From NCBI GenBank assembly GCA_037200385.1, contig JBBCGL010000001.1, positions 3,797,418 through 3,861,417 of the forward strand: DNA of 64,000 nucleotides, read 5' to 3'. The stretch's first letter is position 1. Each line of letters opens with the position of its first letter. Below the pieces are notes generated by a model. The model had not been told where the DNA came from. It did no database searches and was given only the letters and a program-made list of their open reading frames with translations. The translations under genes and the position numbers were made by a program. Positions 43,660 to 52,584 of the stretch are shown piece after piece. The stretch is from Rhizomicrobium sp. (GTDB lineage Bacteria > Pseudomonadota > Alphaproteobacteria > Micropepsales > Micropepsaceae).

Positions 43660-43674
43660 TGGCACGGCGCTTGC
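43660..43674 (+). promoter_or_regulatory. Sigma-54 (-24/-12) promoter of flgK-flgL
   Basis: TGGCAC-GGCGC-TTGC, a full match to the sigma-54 consensus TGGCAC-N5-TTGC. It lies 42 bases before the flgK GTG, giving a transcript start near 43686. Confidence 0.85.
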
Positions 43675-43715
43675 GAACTCCTGCTCGGCACAAAAGCATC
43701 TGCGGACCCACTCGC

Positions 43716-45854
43716 GTGAGCCTGAACGGAATCGCATCGGTGGCGCTCAGCGCCCTCCAGACCAACTCCACCGCGTTGCGGGTGGTCTCCAACAACGTTG
43801 CGAACCTCAACACGCAGGGCTATGCCCGCCGCGTCGTCAACGAACAGACGGTGAGCTCCGGCGGCGCCCTCAGCGGCGTCAGCGTCGGCGACATCCAGCG
43901 GGTCACCGATCAGTTCCTCGGCGCCGAGGCGCTCTCGGCCGGCTCGTCGGCCGCGCGCTACGACACCCAGGCGACGGTGTTCGACCAGTTGAACGGCCTC
44001 CTCGGCCAGCCCGGCGACAATACGAGCCTGACCTCCCAGCTCACCAACATCTCGACCGCGCTCGGCCAGGCGGCGCTCAGCCCCTCGACCACCGCCAGTC
44101 AGATCGGCACGCTGAACGGCTTGCAGAACCTCGCCTCGACGCTCTCGAACCTGTCGTCGCAGATTTCCAGCCTCGGCAACCAGGTCGACCAGCAGGTCTC
44201 CACCTCCGTCAGCAGCGTCAACACGCTGGTCAAGCAGATCTACGATCTCAACACGCAGATCAGGACCTCGCAGATCGGTGGCGACGATTCGAGCGCCCTC
44301 CTCGACCAGCGCGACGTCGCACTCGGCAGTCTCGCGCAGCAGGTCGGCATCCGCACGGTCGACCAGCCCGACGGCAGCGTGAACGTGATGACGGAGGACG
44401 GCGTCGGCCTCGTCGGCAGCTCCTATGCGCAGCTCGCCTACACGCCCGGCGCCAACAACGGCACCTATGGCGCGATCTCCATCCAGAACGTCAATCCCTC
44501 GTCCGGCGCCGCGATCGGCCCGGCGCAGAATTTCGATTCCCATCTCGCCTCGGGCACGATCAAGGGCCTGATCGACATGCGCGACGGCACGCTGGCCGAT
44601 CTCGGCCAGGAGGTCGGCAATCTGGCGCGCACCACCGCCAATGCCTACAACGCCGTGAGCAATACCAACGCCGCCTTCCCGCCGCCGGCCTCCCTGAGCG
44701 GCCGCAACACCGGCCTCGGCGCCGCGGACGCGCTCAACTTCTCCGGCAAGACGACCATCGCAGTCGCCGATTCCAGCGGCGCGCTGGTGCAGCGTATCGA
44801 CGTCGACTTCTCCGCCGGCACGCTGTCGGTCAACGGCGGTGCCGCGACATCGTTCAGCGGCACGGTCGGCGGCTTCACCGCCGCGTTGAACGGCGCGCTC
44901 GGTAGCAATGGCTCGGCGAGTTTCGCCAATGGCGTCCTGACGCTGTCGGCCAATGGCGGCAACGGCATCGTCACCCAGGACGACGCGACCACGCCGGCCA
45001 GCCGCGGCGGCTCGGGCTTCTCGCAGTTTTTCGGGCTGAACGATCTCTTCCGCTCGGCGACGCCTTCGATCCTCGCGACCGGTCTTTCGGCCGGCGATGC
45101 CGGCGGGTTCGCCGCCGGCAGCCAGATCAGCCTGCAGCTGAAGGGACCGGACGGCGACGTCGCGCGCTCCGCCACCGTCACGCTGACCGCCGGCATGACG
45201 ATCGGCGACGTGGTCGGCGCGCTGAACACCGCCATGGGCGGCTCCGCCGTCTTCAGCCTCAACGCCGACGGCTCGATCAGCCAGACCCAGTCGACCCCGC
45301 TGGCGGGCTATGCGCTCAACGTCACCGCCGACACGACGCAGCGCGGCACGACCGGCATGAGCTTCACGCAGCTTTTCGGCATCGGCGACAACCAGATTGC
45401 GCAACAGGCCACCAGCTTCGCGGTCAACCCGCAGGTCGCGTCGTCGCCGCAGCGCCTCGCCTTCGCCAAGCCGCAGATCACCGCGACCAGCACGGTCGGC
45501 GATTCCATCGTCACCCATGGCGACAATTCCGGCGCCCTGGCGCTGCAGAACGTCGCCTCCGCGACCCAGAGCTTCGCCAAGGCCGGCGGCATGGCGGCCG
45601 AAACCGCATCGCTCAGCGACTACGCCGCGGCCTTCTATCAGGACGTCGCGACGCGCGGCTCGACCGCCACGGCCAACCAGACCACGCAGGACGATCGCCT
45701 GCAGGAGGCGCAGACGCGCCTGTCGTCGAACTCCGGCGTCAACCTCGACGAGGAACTGACGCATATGATGAGCTACCAGCAGGCCTACAGCGCCGGCGCC
45801 CGCATGCTGTCGGTCGTCCAGCAGCTCTGGGACACGCTGCTGCAGATCCAATAG
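43716..45854 (+). CDS. flgK: Flagellar hook-filament junction protein FlgK
   Basis: A 712-aa hook-associated protein 1. The start GTG 43716 opens with SLNGIASVALSALQTNSTAL and RVVSNNVANLNTQGYARRVV, the FlgK D0 motif, and the C-terminus SGVNLDEELTHMMSYQQAYS plus ARMLSVVQQLWDTLLQI is typical. The frame is open 68 codons upstream across the sigma-54 promoter, which supports the internal start. Followed 9 bases later by flgL. Confidence 0.95.
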   Translation: MSLNGIASVALSALQTNSTALRVVSNNVANLNTQGYARRVVNEQTVSSGGALSGVSVGDIQRVTDQFLGAEALSAGSSAARYDTQATVFDQLNGLLGQPGDNTSLTSQLTNISTALGQAALSPSTTASQIGTLNGLQNLASTLSNLSSQISSLGNQVDQQVSTSVSSVNTLVKQIYDLNTQIRTSQIGGDDSSALLDQRDVALGSLAQQVGIRTVDQPDGSVNVMTEDGVGLVGSSYAQLAYTPGANNGTYGAISIQNVNPSSGAAIGPAQNFDSHLASGTIKGLIDMRDGTLADLGQEVGNLARTTANAYNAVSNTNAAFPPPASLSGRNTGLGAADALNFSGKTTIAVADSSGALVQRIDVDFSAGTLSVNGGAATSFSGTVGGFTAALNGALGSNGSASFANGVLTLSANGGNGIVTQDDATTPASRGGSGFSQFFGLNDLFRSATPSILATGLSAGDAGGFAAGSQISLQLKGPDGDVARSATVTLTAGMTIGDVVGALNTAMGGSAVFSLNADGSISQTQSTPLAGYALNVTADTTQRGTTGMSFTQLFGIGDNQIAQQATSFAVNPQVASSPQRLAFAKPQITATSTVGDSIVTHGDNSGALALQNVASATQSFAKAGGMAAETASLSDYAAAFYQDVATRGSTATANQTTQDDRLQEAQTRLSSNSGVNLDEELTHMMSYQQAYSAGARMLSVVQQLWDTLLQIQ

Positions 45855-45863
45855 GGCTGACCC

Positions 45864-46811
45864 ATGACCATCGAACGCACATCCTCCGCCGGCCAGTCGC
45901 AGTTCCTGCTGACCCAGGTCCAGGCCGCCGCCAGCCAGCTCGACAAGACCCAGGCGCAGGTCGCCAGCGGCAAGGTCTCGACCGACTATGCCGGCCTCGG
46001 CGACAAGGTCGCGGTGCTGGAGGCGGCGCGGACCGCGGCGAACAAGGCGACCGCCTATCAGACCAACACAACCGCCGCGGTGAACCAGGCCGACCTGCAG
46101 GATTCGCAGTTGAGCTCGCTGTCCGATCTTGCCGGCCAGCTGCGCCAAGCGCTCACCACATCCATCGCGAATGGCGACGGCTCGACGCTGATGGCGACGG
46201 CGCAGGGCATCTTCGACCAGGCGAGCCAGATCCTGAACACCAAGGACGCCAACGGCAACTACCTCTATGGCGGCGACAAGGACAACGTACCGCCGCTCAA
46301 CGTCTCGTCGCTGAGCCAGCTTGCGGCGCTGCCCTCCGCCGCCGGCGCCTTCTCCAACGGCACGCAGCAGAAGTCGGTGATGGTGGCGGACGGCCAGAGC
46401 GTCCAGGTCGGCGTGCTCGCCTCCGATATCGGCGGCGACCTGATGCAGACGCTGCAGGACATCGCGCAATTCGACGCCGGCTCGTCGGGCAATTTCGCCG
46501 GCAGCACCAATCTGACGCAGGCGCAGAGCACCTTCCTGAGCAACGAACTGCCGAGCGCCATCACCGCCGCGACCAATGTGAACGCGGCGGCGGCGTCGAA
46601 CGGCTTCGTCTACAACCAGCTCAAGGACGCGTCCGACAACCAGTCGTCGCTCGCCACGATGTATCAGGGCTTCGTCTCCAACATCGAAGACGTCGACATG
46701 CCGACTGCGATCACCCAGCTCAACCAGAACCAGGTCGCGCTCCAGGCCGCCGTCCAGGTGACGGCCCAGCTCAACCAGGTTTCGCTGCTGAATTACCTGC
46801 CGCAAAGCTGA
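45864..46811 (+). CDS. flgL: Flagellar hook-filament junction protein FlgL
   Basis: A 315-aa flagellin-like junction protein. Helical N-terminus [20 protein letters not shown] with [20 protein letters not shown], a variable middle, and helical C-terminus [20 protein letters not shown]. In operon with flgK behind the sigma-54 promoter. Confidence 0.93.
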   Translation: MTIERTSSAGQSQFLLTQVQAAASQLDKTQAQVASGKVSTDYAGLGDKVAVLEAARTAANKATAYQTNTTAAVNQADLQDSQLSSLSDLAGQLRQALTTSIANGDGSTLMATAQGIFDQASQILNTKDANGNYLYGGDKDNVPPLNVSSLSQLAALPSAAGAFSNGTQQKSVMVADGQSVQVGVLASDIGGDLMQTLQDIAQFDAGSSGNFAGSTNLTQAQSTFLSNELPSAITAATNVNAAAASNGFVYNQLKDASDNQSSLATMYQGFVSNIEDVDMPTAITQLNQNQVALQAAVQVTAQLNQVSLLNYLPQS

Positions 46812-46851
46812 AACCTTGCGGCGGCGCCGGGGCGGGCTTATAGGGCCGCGC

Positions 46852-47961
46852 ATGGACCTCGGCCTGCCCTCCGGAACCCGCGTCGTCGCCGCCATGTCGG
46901 GCGGCGTGGATTCCTCCGTCGCCGCCGCGCTCGCCAAGCGCGCGGGCTATGACGTCGTGGGCGTGACGCTGCAGCTCTACGATGCGGGCGCCGCCAGGCG
47001 CAAAGGCGCCTGCTGCGCCGGCCAGGACATCTACGACGCGCGCCGGGTCGCCGAACAACTCGGTTTTCCCCATTACGTGCTCGACTACGAGCAGCGCTTC
47101 AAGGAGCGGGTGATCGCCGATTTCGCCGCCTCTTACGGGCGCGGCGAGACGCCGATTCCCTGCGTCCGCTGCAACGAGCGGGTGAAGTTCGCCGACCTGC
47201 TCGACACCGCGCGCGCGCTTGGCGCCGAGGCACTCATCACCGGCCACTATGTCCGGCGGCTCGACGGTCCGCAGGGGCCCGAGCTGCATCGCGCCGTCGA
47301 TCCTGTTCGCGACCAGAGCTATTTCCTGTTCGCGACCACGCCGGCGCAGCTTTCCTATCTGCGCTTTCCCCTCGGCGGCCTGCCGAAGCCGGAGGTTCGC
47401 GCCCTTGCGGCCGAGCTCGGCCTGGGCGTGGCGGCGAAGCCGGACAGCCAGGACATCTGCTTCGTGCCCGACGGCAAATACGCCGACATCGTCGCAAAGC
47501 TGCAGCCGGAGTCGGTGCGTCCCGGCGAGGTCGTCGATCTCTCCGGCGCGGTGGTCGGCCGCCACGACGGCGTCGTCCATTTCACGGTGGGTCAGCGCAA
47601 GGGGCTCGGCCTCTCCGGCAATGTCGAGCCGCTCTTCGTGGTCGCGCTCGATGCCGCGAATGCGCGCGTCGTGGTCGGTCCGCGCGCCGCGCTCGCGACC
47701 CGCACCGTGGCATTGCGCGACGTGAACTGGCTCGTGCCCGCCGCCGCACCCTTCGATTGCGCCGTGAAGGTGCGCTCCATGCGTCCGCCCGTGCCGGCGC
47801 GCGTCACGCCGCTCCACGACGGCGGCGCGCGCGTCGAGCTGCTCGCGCCCGAAGACAGCATCGCGCCGGGCCAGGCTTGCGTGTTCTACGACCGCGACGG
47901 CTCGCGCGTGCGCGGCGGCGGCTGGATCGCGAAGACGCAAATGGCCTCCGCCGCCGCCTGA
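46852..47961 (+). CDS. mnmA: tRNA-specific 2-thiouridylase MnmA
   Basis: Thiolates U34 of Lys, Glu and Gln tRNAs using ATP and a persulphide donor. The 369-aa protein has the PP-loop [14 protein letters not shown], first catalytic cysteine in [13 protein letters not shown], and the second in [13 protein letters not shown]. The C-terminal beta domains [13 protein letters not shown] and [13 protein letters not shown] are complete. ATG 46852 matches the family start. It is 40 bases after flgL but unrelated in function. Confidence 0.96.
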   Translation: MDLGLPSGTRVVAAMSGGVDSSVAAALAKRAGYDVVGVTLQLYDAGAARRKGACCAGQDIYDARRVAEQLGFPHYVLDYEQRFKERVIADFAASYGRGETPIPCVRCNERVKFADLLDTARALGAEALITGHYVRRLDGPQGPELHRAVDPVRDQSYFLFATTPAQLSYLRFPLGGLPKPEVRALAAELGLGVAAKPDSQDICFVPDGKYADIVAKLQPESVRPGEVVDLSGAVVGRHDGVVHFTVGQRKGLGLSGNVEPLFVVALDAANARVVVGPRAALATRTVALRDVNWLVPAAAPFDCAVKVRSMRPPVPARVTPLHDGGARVELLAPEDSIAPGQACVFYDRDGSRVRGGGWIAKTQMASAAA

Positions 47962-48067
47962 CGTCATTGGCATTTGGGGCCGTTCCTGTTATGTTTCCGG
48001 AATGAGCGGCGAGCCCGACAACAAAACCTGCCTCGACCTGATCGAGGCCTGACGGACGCTCAAGCGC

Positions 48068-48604
48068 GTGACGACGTTCCAACATTCCCTGATCGTCGGC
48101 GGCTCCGGAATGCTCGCCGGTCTTTGCCGCTCCCTCTGCGACGGCGGTGGGCGCGTCTCGGTCCTGGCGCGCAACGAACGTCGCATCCGCGCCATCGCAC
48201 CCGAGATCGTTCCCGTTGCCTGCGACTACAACAACGGCGTCGCCCTGGCCGAGACGCTGGGCGCGCTCGATCCGCCGGATCTCGTCATCGCCTGGATCCA
48301 TGGCCGCGCGCCGCATGCCCGCCGTGCGTTGGCGGAGTGCGTGGCGGCGGAGGGCCGCTTCCTGCAAGTCCTGGGCAGCGCCCATGGCGATCCCGCTCAT
48401 CCCGAACGTCTTGCCGAGATGGCCGAGGCGGCCGACGATCTGCCGATCGACTACCAGGCCGTGGTGCTCGGCTTCGTCGTGGAGGGCGGCCGGTCGCGCT
48501 GGCTGCGCAACGAGGAGATTTCCGCCGGCGTGCTGGCCGCTATCCGGTCGGCCGCGCCGCTCTCGATCGTGGGAACCGTGGAGCCCTGGAGCGCCAAACC
48601 GTAG
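48068..48604 (+). CDS. Rossmann-fold, SDR-like protein
   Basis: A 178-aa protein with an N-terminal nucleotide-binding motif (SLIVGGSGMLAGLCRSLCDG) followed by VSVLARNERRIRAI and PDLVIAWIHGRAPHARRAL. It resembles truncated SDR-type proteins: the YxxxK catalytic pair is not visible, so it may bind NAD(P) without standard SDR chemistry. GTG start. Just upstream is a 16-codon ORF (48002-48052) whose 3' end forms a small hairpin, probably chance. Confidence 0.7.
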   Translation: MTTFQHSLIVGGSGMLAGLCRSLCDGGGRVSVLARNERRIRAIAPEIVPVACDYNNGVALAETLGALDPPDLVIAWIHGRAPHARRALAECVAAEGRFLQVLGSAHGDPAHPERLAEMAEAADDLPIDYQAVVLGFVVEGGRSRWLRNEEISAGVLAAIRSAAPLSIVGTVEPWSAKP

Positions 48605-48644
48605 CCACCGGTGAACCCAAGCGCGGCTCATGCGTTCTGCCCCC

Positions 48645-48968
48645 ATGGCGACGCGCGCGAAGAAGACATCCGTCCGGAAGACAGCCACGAAGAAGACCGG
48701 CGGCAAGCGCTGGTCGGCGCGGGTGACGCGCACGAGCCATGCGCTGTCGCTGCAGCAGGACGTTTTCACGCTGCCCGATCCGAAGGCGATCGCGCGCTCG
48801 CTGAAGCGCTCGGCGGAGGCCAGTACGGCCCGCAAATCCTCGCCCTACCGCTCGGCCGCCTCGATGCTGACCTTCTATATCAACCGCGCCGGCAAGAACC
48901 TGCCCGCGAGCCGCCGCAGGATTCTCGAGCGCGCCAAGACCGAATTGAAGGCGCTCTACGACCGCTGA
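48645..48968 (+). CDS. DUF3175 protein
   Basis: A 107-aa basic protein of the DUF3175 family: RWSARVTRTSHALSLQQDVF, DPKAIARSLKRSAEASTARK, SPYRSAASMLTFYINRAGKN and LERAKTELKALY. The first ~20 residues are Lys/Thr-rich. Function unknown; relatives are often called arginine/lysine-rich proteins of stress regulons. An ATG five codons upstream is possible. Overlaps the 3' end of the convergent MmcQ-type gene by 13 bases. Confidence 0.82.
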   Translation: MATRAKKTSVRKTATKKTGGKRWSARVTRTSHALSLQQDVFTLPDPKAIARSLKRSAEASTARKSSPYRSAASMLTFYINRAGKNLPASRRRILERAKTELKALYDR

Positions 48969-49312
48969 GCCGCCTGCAATTTCTTCGGCGCGGTGTAGCG
49001 CCACGCGGCCTCGACATAGCCGCGCAACTCCCCGGCGCCGAGCTTCGTCACATCGACATAGGCCCAGAGCAGCGCCCCGCTCCGCATCGGCGAGAAGGTC
49101 TCCGGCGCCGCCTCCACCAGCATCGTCACTTGCTCTTTTGGCAGGCGCAGGATCCACCGGTCCGACCGCATCCCATGCAGAGCGAAGGTCTTGCTCCCGA
49201 TATTGAACCAGGTCCCGTGGCGATCCTGGATCTCCTGCGTGCCGGGCAGGGCGAGCGCGAGCCGCTGCATCAGGGCGTATTTGGGCGGCTTTTTGCTGCG
49301 GGGAGCGGTCAT
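48956..49312 (-). CDS. MmcQ/YjbR-family protein
   Basis: A 118-aa protein with the double-wing fold pattern of the MmcQ/YjbR (DUF419) family: LALALPGTQEIQDRHGTWFN, GSKTFALHGMRSDRWILRLP and GALLWAYVDVTKLGAGELRG, ending in EAAWRYTAPKKL. Role uncertain; described as DNA-binding-like from structure. ATG 49312 preceded by GGGGAGCG. Confidence 0.8.
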   Translation of the reverse strand: MTAPRSKKPPKYALMQRLALALPGTQEIQDRHGTWFNIGSKTFALHGMRSDRWILRLPKEQVTMLVEAAPETFSPMRSGALLWAYVDVTKLGAGELRGYVEAAWRYTAPKKLQAAQRS

Positions 49313-49414
49313 GGCAGGCCACATTATGCCACGGCGCCCGCGCCAGGCCATGTCGGCGGCTCTCGCTTGACAGGCTTCGACCCCCTCCCTTACATGCCCG
49401 CCCGCGATGGCTTT

Positions 49415-49489
49415 GGCAGCGTAGCTCAGTGGTAGAGCAGGGGAATCATAATCCCTTGGTCGGGGGTTCAAATCCCTCCGCTGCTACCA
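49415..49489 (+). tRNA. tRNA-Met (CAT), elongator type
   Basis: A full cloverleaf: acceptor GGCAGCG / CGCTGCT (one G-T pair at the end), D-arm GCTC...GAGC, anticodon stem GGGGA / TCCCT around loop ATCATAA with anticodon CAT, T-arm GGGGG TTCAAAT CCCTC, and encoded CCA. The overall pattern matches elongator tRNA-Met of alphaproteobacteria; a lysidine-modified tRNA-Ile (CAT) is the alternative. The ilvA start lies 22 bases downstream. Confidence 0.93.
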
Positions 49490-49511
49490 ATCCGTTCGAT
49501 GAGGTGACGCG

Positions 49512-50750
49512 TTGACCACAACCCCCGCCTCCGCAGCCCTTCCCGTGACCATCGACGACATCCGCGCCGCGGCGCGCGCCATCCACGGCGCCGTCGAGCG
49601 CACCCCGACCCGCCATTCCGACACGCTCTCGCGCATGACCGGCGCCGAGGTGCACCTGAAATTCGAGAATCTGCAATACACCGCCTCCTTCAAGGAGCGC
49701 GGCGCGCTCAACAAACTGCTCTCCCTGAGCGAAGACCAGCGCAAGCGCGGCGTCGCCGCCATGTCGGCCGGCAACCATGCCCAGGGCGTCGCCTATCACG
49801 CCGGCCGCCTCGGCATCCCCGCGACGATCGTGATGCCCGAAGGCACACCCTTCACCAAGGTCAAGCACACCAAGGATTTCGGCGCCCGCGTGATCCTCGA
49901 AGGCGCCATGCTGAGCGAATCCTACGCCCGTGCGCTGCAGATCGCGGGCGACGAAGGCCTCACCTTCGTCCATCCTTACGACGATCCCGCGGTGATCGCG
50001 GGCCAAGGCACCGTCGCGCTGGAGATGCTGGCCGACGCGGAGGAGCCGCTCGACACGCTGGTCGTGCCGATCGGCGGCGGCGGCCTGATCTCCGGCATCG
50101 CGATCGCCGCCAAGGCGATCAATCCTGCGATCCAGATTTACGGCGTCCAGACCCGCGCCTATCCCTCGATGTACGACAGCTACAAGGGGGCCAATCTGCC
50201 CTCCGCCGGCCAGACCATCGCCGAAGGCATCGCGGTCAAGGATCCGGGCAAGATCACCCGCGAGATCGTGCGCGCCCATGTCCACGACATCCTGCTGGTC
50301 GACGAGCCGCAGATCGAACAGGCGCTCGCCGCGCTGCTGGAGATCGAGAAGACCGTGGTCGAAGGCGCCGCCGCCGCGGCCTTCGCCGCCGTGCTGGAGA
50401 ACAAGCAGCTCTTCCACGGCCGCAAGATCGGCATCGTGCTGTCGGGCGGCAATATCGACATGCGCCTGCTCTCGAACGTGATCCTGCGCGAGCTGTCGCG
50501 CGAGGGCCGGCTCATGTCGCTGGAGATCGAGATCGAGGACCGCCCCGGCCTGCTGGCGCGCGTCGCCACGCTGGTCGGCGATGCCGGCGGCAATATCCTC
50601 GAAGTCAGCCACAACCGGATGATGACCGACATGCCGGTGAAATCGGCGACGCTCGGCATGGTGGTCGAAGCACGCGACAGCAGCCATGCCGACGAAATCC
50701 GCGGCGCGCTGACCGGCGCAGGCTTCACGCTGCGGCCGTCGAGCTTTTAA
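49512..50750 (+). CDS. ilvA: Threonine dehydratase with ACT domain
   Basis: PLP enzyme that deaminates threonine to 2-oxobutyrate, feeding isoleucine synthesis or threonine catabolism. The 412-aa protein has the PLP lysine in TASFKERGALNKL (Lys61), the Gly-rich loop VVPIGGGGLISGIAIA, SGGNIDM near 315, and a single C-terminal ACT domain (LEIEIEDRPGLLARVATLVG, NILEVSHNRMMTDMP). One ACT domain and this length fit the TdcB/IlvA short form. TTG start with GAGGTG 6 bases upstream. Directly after tRNA-Met. Confidence 0.93.
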   Translation: MTTTPASAALPVTIDDIRAAARAIHGAVERTPTRHSDTLSRMTGAEVHLKFENLQYTASFKERGALNKLLSLSEDQRKRGVAAMSAGNHAQGVAYHAGRLGIPATIVMPEGTPFTKVKHTKDFGARVILEGAMLSESYARALQIAGDEGLTFVHPYDDPAVIAGQGTVALEMLADAEEPLDTLVVPIGGGGLISGIAIAAKAINPAIQIYGVQTRAYPSMYDSYKGANLPSAGQTIAEGIAVKDPGKITREIVRAHVHDILLVDEPQIEQALAALLEIEKTVVEGAAAAAFAAVLENKQLFHGRKIGIVLSGGNIDMRLLSNVILRELSREGRLMSLEIEIEDRPGLLARVATLVGDAGGNILEVSHNRMMTDMPVKSATLGMVVEARDSSHADEIRGALTGAGFTLRPSSF

Positions 50751-50756
50751 TCCCCC

Positions 50757-50862
50757 TTGTCATGGCCCGCGAATGCGGGCCACCCAGGCGGCGCAGCCTC
50801 TTCCGTTGACGATTGTGCTCCATGCCCAACTGGGTGGCCCGCACTCCGGCGGGCCATGACAA
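50757..50862. repeat. Palindromic intergenic repeat
   Basis: A 106-bp element with TTGTCATGGCCCGC at the left and GCGGGCCATGACAA at the right, each end containing its own small hairpin, and GCCACCCAGG mirrored by CTGGGTGGC inside. It fills the gap between the ilvA stop and the convergent Lrp gene. Shares GTCAT...ATGAC ends with four other repeats in the window. Confidence 0.82.
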
Positions 50863-50875
50863 CTGAGCGTAATTT

Positions 50876-51307
50876 CTACCGCGAAAACTTCTCGCTCAGC
50901 ACGATCGACGACACCGTCCGCGCCACCCCCGCGCTCCTCCCGATCCGGTCGAGCAGCGCATCGATCCGCGCCGGTGTCTCGGCCTCCACCGTCGCGATCA
51001 GATCGAAAGTCCCGGCGACCGCTGCAAGCGAGCGCACCTCCGGCATCTTCTTGAGTTCGGCGGCGACGCGGTCGGCGCGCTTGGGATCGGTCTCGATCAT
51101 CACCACCGCGCGCAGCTTGGCCGCGTCGACCGCGTCCGACAGCCGCACCGTATAGCCCCTGATCGTGCCTTCGCGCTCCAGCCGCGCGATGCGTTCCTGC
51201 ACCGTGGAACGCGCGAGGCCCAGCTTGCGCGCCAGCGACGCGGTCGGCTCCCGCGCATTGGCGCGCAGCAGGGTGAGAAGCGGGGCATCGCCGTCACGTA
51301 CCGTCAT
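50876..51307 (-). CDS. Lrp/AsnC-family transcriptional regulator
   Basis: A 143-aa regulator with an N-terminal winged HTH (LLTLLRANAREPTASLARKL, GLARSTVQERIARLEREG) and a C-terminal RAM ligand domain (VVMIETDPKRADRVAAELKK, SLAAVAGTFDLIATVEAET). Such proteins sense amino acids. It is divergent from the saccharopine dehydrogenase-family gene and convergent with ilvA, so either could be its target; lysine is the likelier ligand by context. Confidence 0.9.
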   Translation of the reverse strand: MTVRDGDAPLLTLLRANAREPTASLARKLGLARSTVQERIARLEREGTIRGYTVRLSDAVDAAKLRAVVMIETDPKRADRVAAELKKMPEVRSLAAVAGTFDLIATVEAETPARIDALLDRIGRSAGVARTVSSIVLSEKFSR

Positions 51308-51397
51308 TCCGCCGGTTCCCCCTGCGATTCGCCGGAGCTTTCTACACCGTCCGGCGCTTCGCCGCCTGCGAAAAGCACGTTTCTTCCCCCAAACTCG

Positions 51398-51471
51398 TCA
51401 TCGCCCGGCTTGTCCGGGCGACCCGTTTTTGCTGGGACAAATTGGATCGCCCGCAGGCGCGGGCGATGACG
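51398..51471. repeat. Palindromic intergenic repeat
   Basis: A 74-bp element with GTCATCGCCCGGC at one end and GCGGGCGATGAC at the other, each end forming a small stem (CGCCCGG CTTGT CCGGGCG on the left). It lies in the 181-base gap between the Lrp gene and the saccharopine dehydrogenase-family gene, close to their promoters. Confidence 0.78.
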
Positions 51472-51488
51472 GTCGGGAAGGAAACGAA

Positions 51489-52559
51489 ATGAAGAACGTC
51501 ATGCTCGTCGGCGGCGGCAAGATCGGCATCGCCATCACCGAACTGCTCGGCGCCACCGGCGATTATCGCGTGACGGTGGTCGACCGCGACGCCGCCTCGC
51601 TCGCCCGCATGCCCAAACATAATGTCGAGACCCGCACCGTCGAGATCGCGGATCCCGAAAGCTTCGCGCGCGAGGTGCAGGGCCACGATATCGTGCTCTC
51701 CGCCACGCCCTTCCACCTGACCGCCACGGTCGCCGCGGCGGCCAAGCGGGCCGGGGCGCACTATCTCGACCTGACCGAGGACGTCGAATCGACCCGCGTC
51801 ATCAAGCAGCTCGCGCAGGGCGCCGATACCGCTTTCATCCCGCAATGCGGCCTCGCCCCCGGCTTCATCTCGATCGTCGCCTATGATCTGGCGAAGAAAT
51901 TCGACACGCTGCGCGACGTGCAGATGCGCGTCGGCGCCCTGCCGGTGTTCCCGCACAATGCGCTCAAATACAATCTGACCTGGTCGACCGACGGGCTGAT
52001 CAACGAGTACTGCAACCCGTGCGAAGCGGTGCGCGACGGCCGCCGTGTCGAGGTGCCTTCGCTGGAGGAACTCGAGCATTTCGACCTCGACGGCGTGCAG
52101 TACGAGGCCTTCAACACCTCGGGCGGCCTCGGCACGCTGTGCGACACGCTCGAGGGCAAGGTCGACAACCTGAACTACAAGACCGCGCGCTATCCCGGCC
52201 ATCGCGACATCGTCAAGATGCTGGTGCGCGACCTGCATCTCGGGACCCGCCGCGACATCTTCAAGGATGTGCTGGAGGCGGCGATCCCGATCACTTACCA
52301 GGACGTGGTGCTGATCTTCGTCACCGTCTCGGGCCTGCGCGACGGAAGGCTGACGCAGGAAAGCTACGCCAAGAAGATCTACGCCCAGACCGTCGGCGGC
52401 CGCCTGATGAGCGCGATCCAGATCACCACCGCCGCCGGAATCTGCGCCATGTGCGACATGCTCGCCGCCGGCAAGCTGCCGCAGAAGGGCTTCGTGCGGC
52501 AGGAGGAAGCGGCGCTCCCCGACTTCCTCGCCAACCGTTTCGGGCGCTACTATGCGTGA
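51489..52559 (+). CDS. Saccharopine dehydrogenase family protein
   Basis: A 356-aa NAD(P)-dependent enzyme of the LYS9/saccharopine dehydrogenase family: VMLVGGGKIGIAITELLGAT, VVDRDAASLARMPKHN, GAHYLDLTEDVESTRVIKQL, IPQCGLAPGFISIVAYDLAK and a C-terminal domain with TARYPGHRDIVKMLVRDL. Probable reaction: oxidation of saccharopine to glutamate and aminoadipate semialdehyde in lysine breakdown. The ALDH7-type gene 2.8 kb downstream would take the semialdehyde. No lysine-ketoglutarate reductase is seen here, so carboxynorspermidine synthase or another activity remains possible. Confidence 0.85.
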   Translation: MKNVMLVGGGKIGIAITELLGATGDYRVTVVDRDAASLARMPKHNVETRTVEIADPESFAREVQGHDIVLSATPFHLTATVAAAAKRAGAHYLDLTEDVESTRVIKQLAQGADTAFIPQCGLAPGFISIVAYDLAKKFDTLRDVQMRVGALPVFPHNALKYNLTWSTDGLINEYCNPCEAVRDGRRVEVPSLEELEHFDLDGVQYEAFNTSGGLGTLCDTLEGKVDNLNYKTARYPGHRDIVKMLVRDLHLGTRRDIFKDVLEAAIPITYQDVVLIFVTVSGLRDGRLTQESYAKKIYAQTVGGRLMSAIQITTAAGICAMCDMLAAGKLPQKGFVRQEEAALPDFLANRFGRYYA

Positions 52560-52584
52560 CGGCGCCTGACCGCACGATGCTCCG

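Noticed and set aside
43302-46937. Minus-strand open frame of 1211 codons across flgK-flgL
   Set aside because: It is antisense to flgK and flgL, which have clear family motifs and a sigma-54 promoter. It is Arg/Gly/Ala-rich with no domain and arises from G+C codon bias.
48002-48052. 16-codon ORF before the SDR-like gene
   Set aside because: Weak ribosome site and no stalling codons. The small hairpin at its end has no U-tract or alternative pairing, so no leader function is supported.
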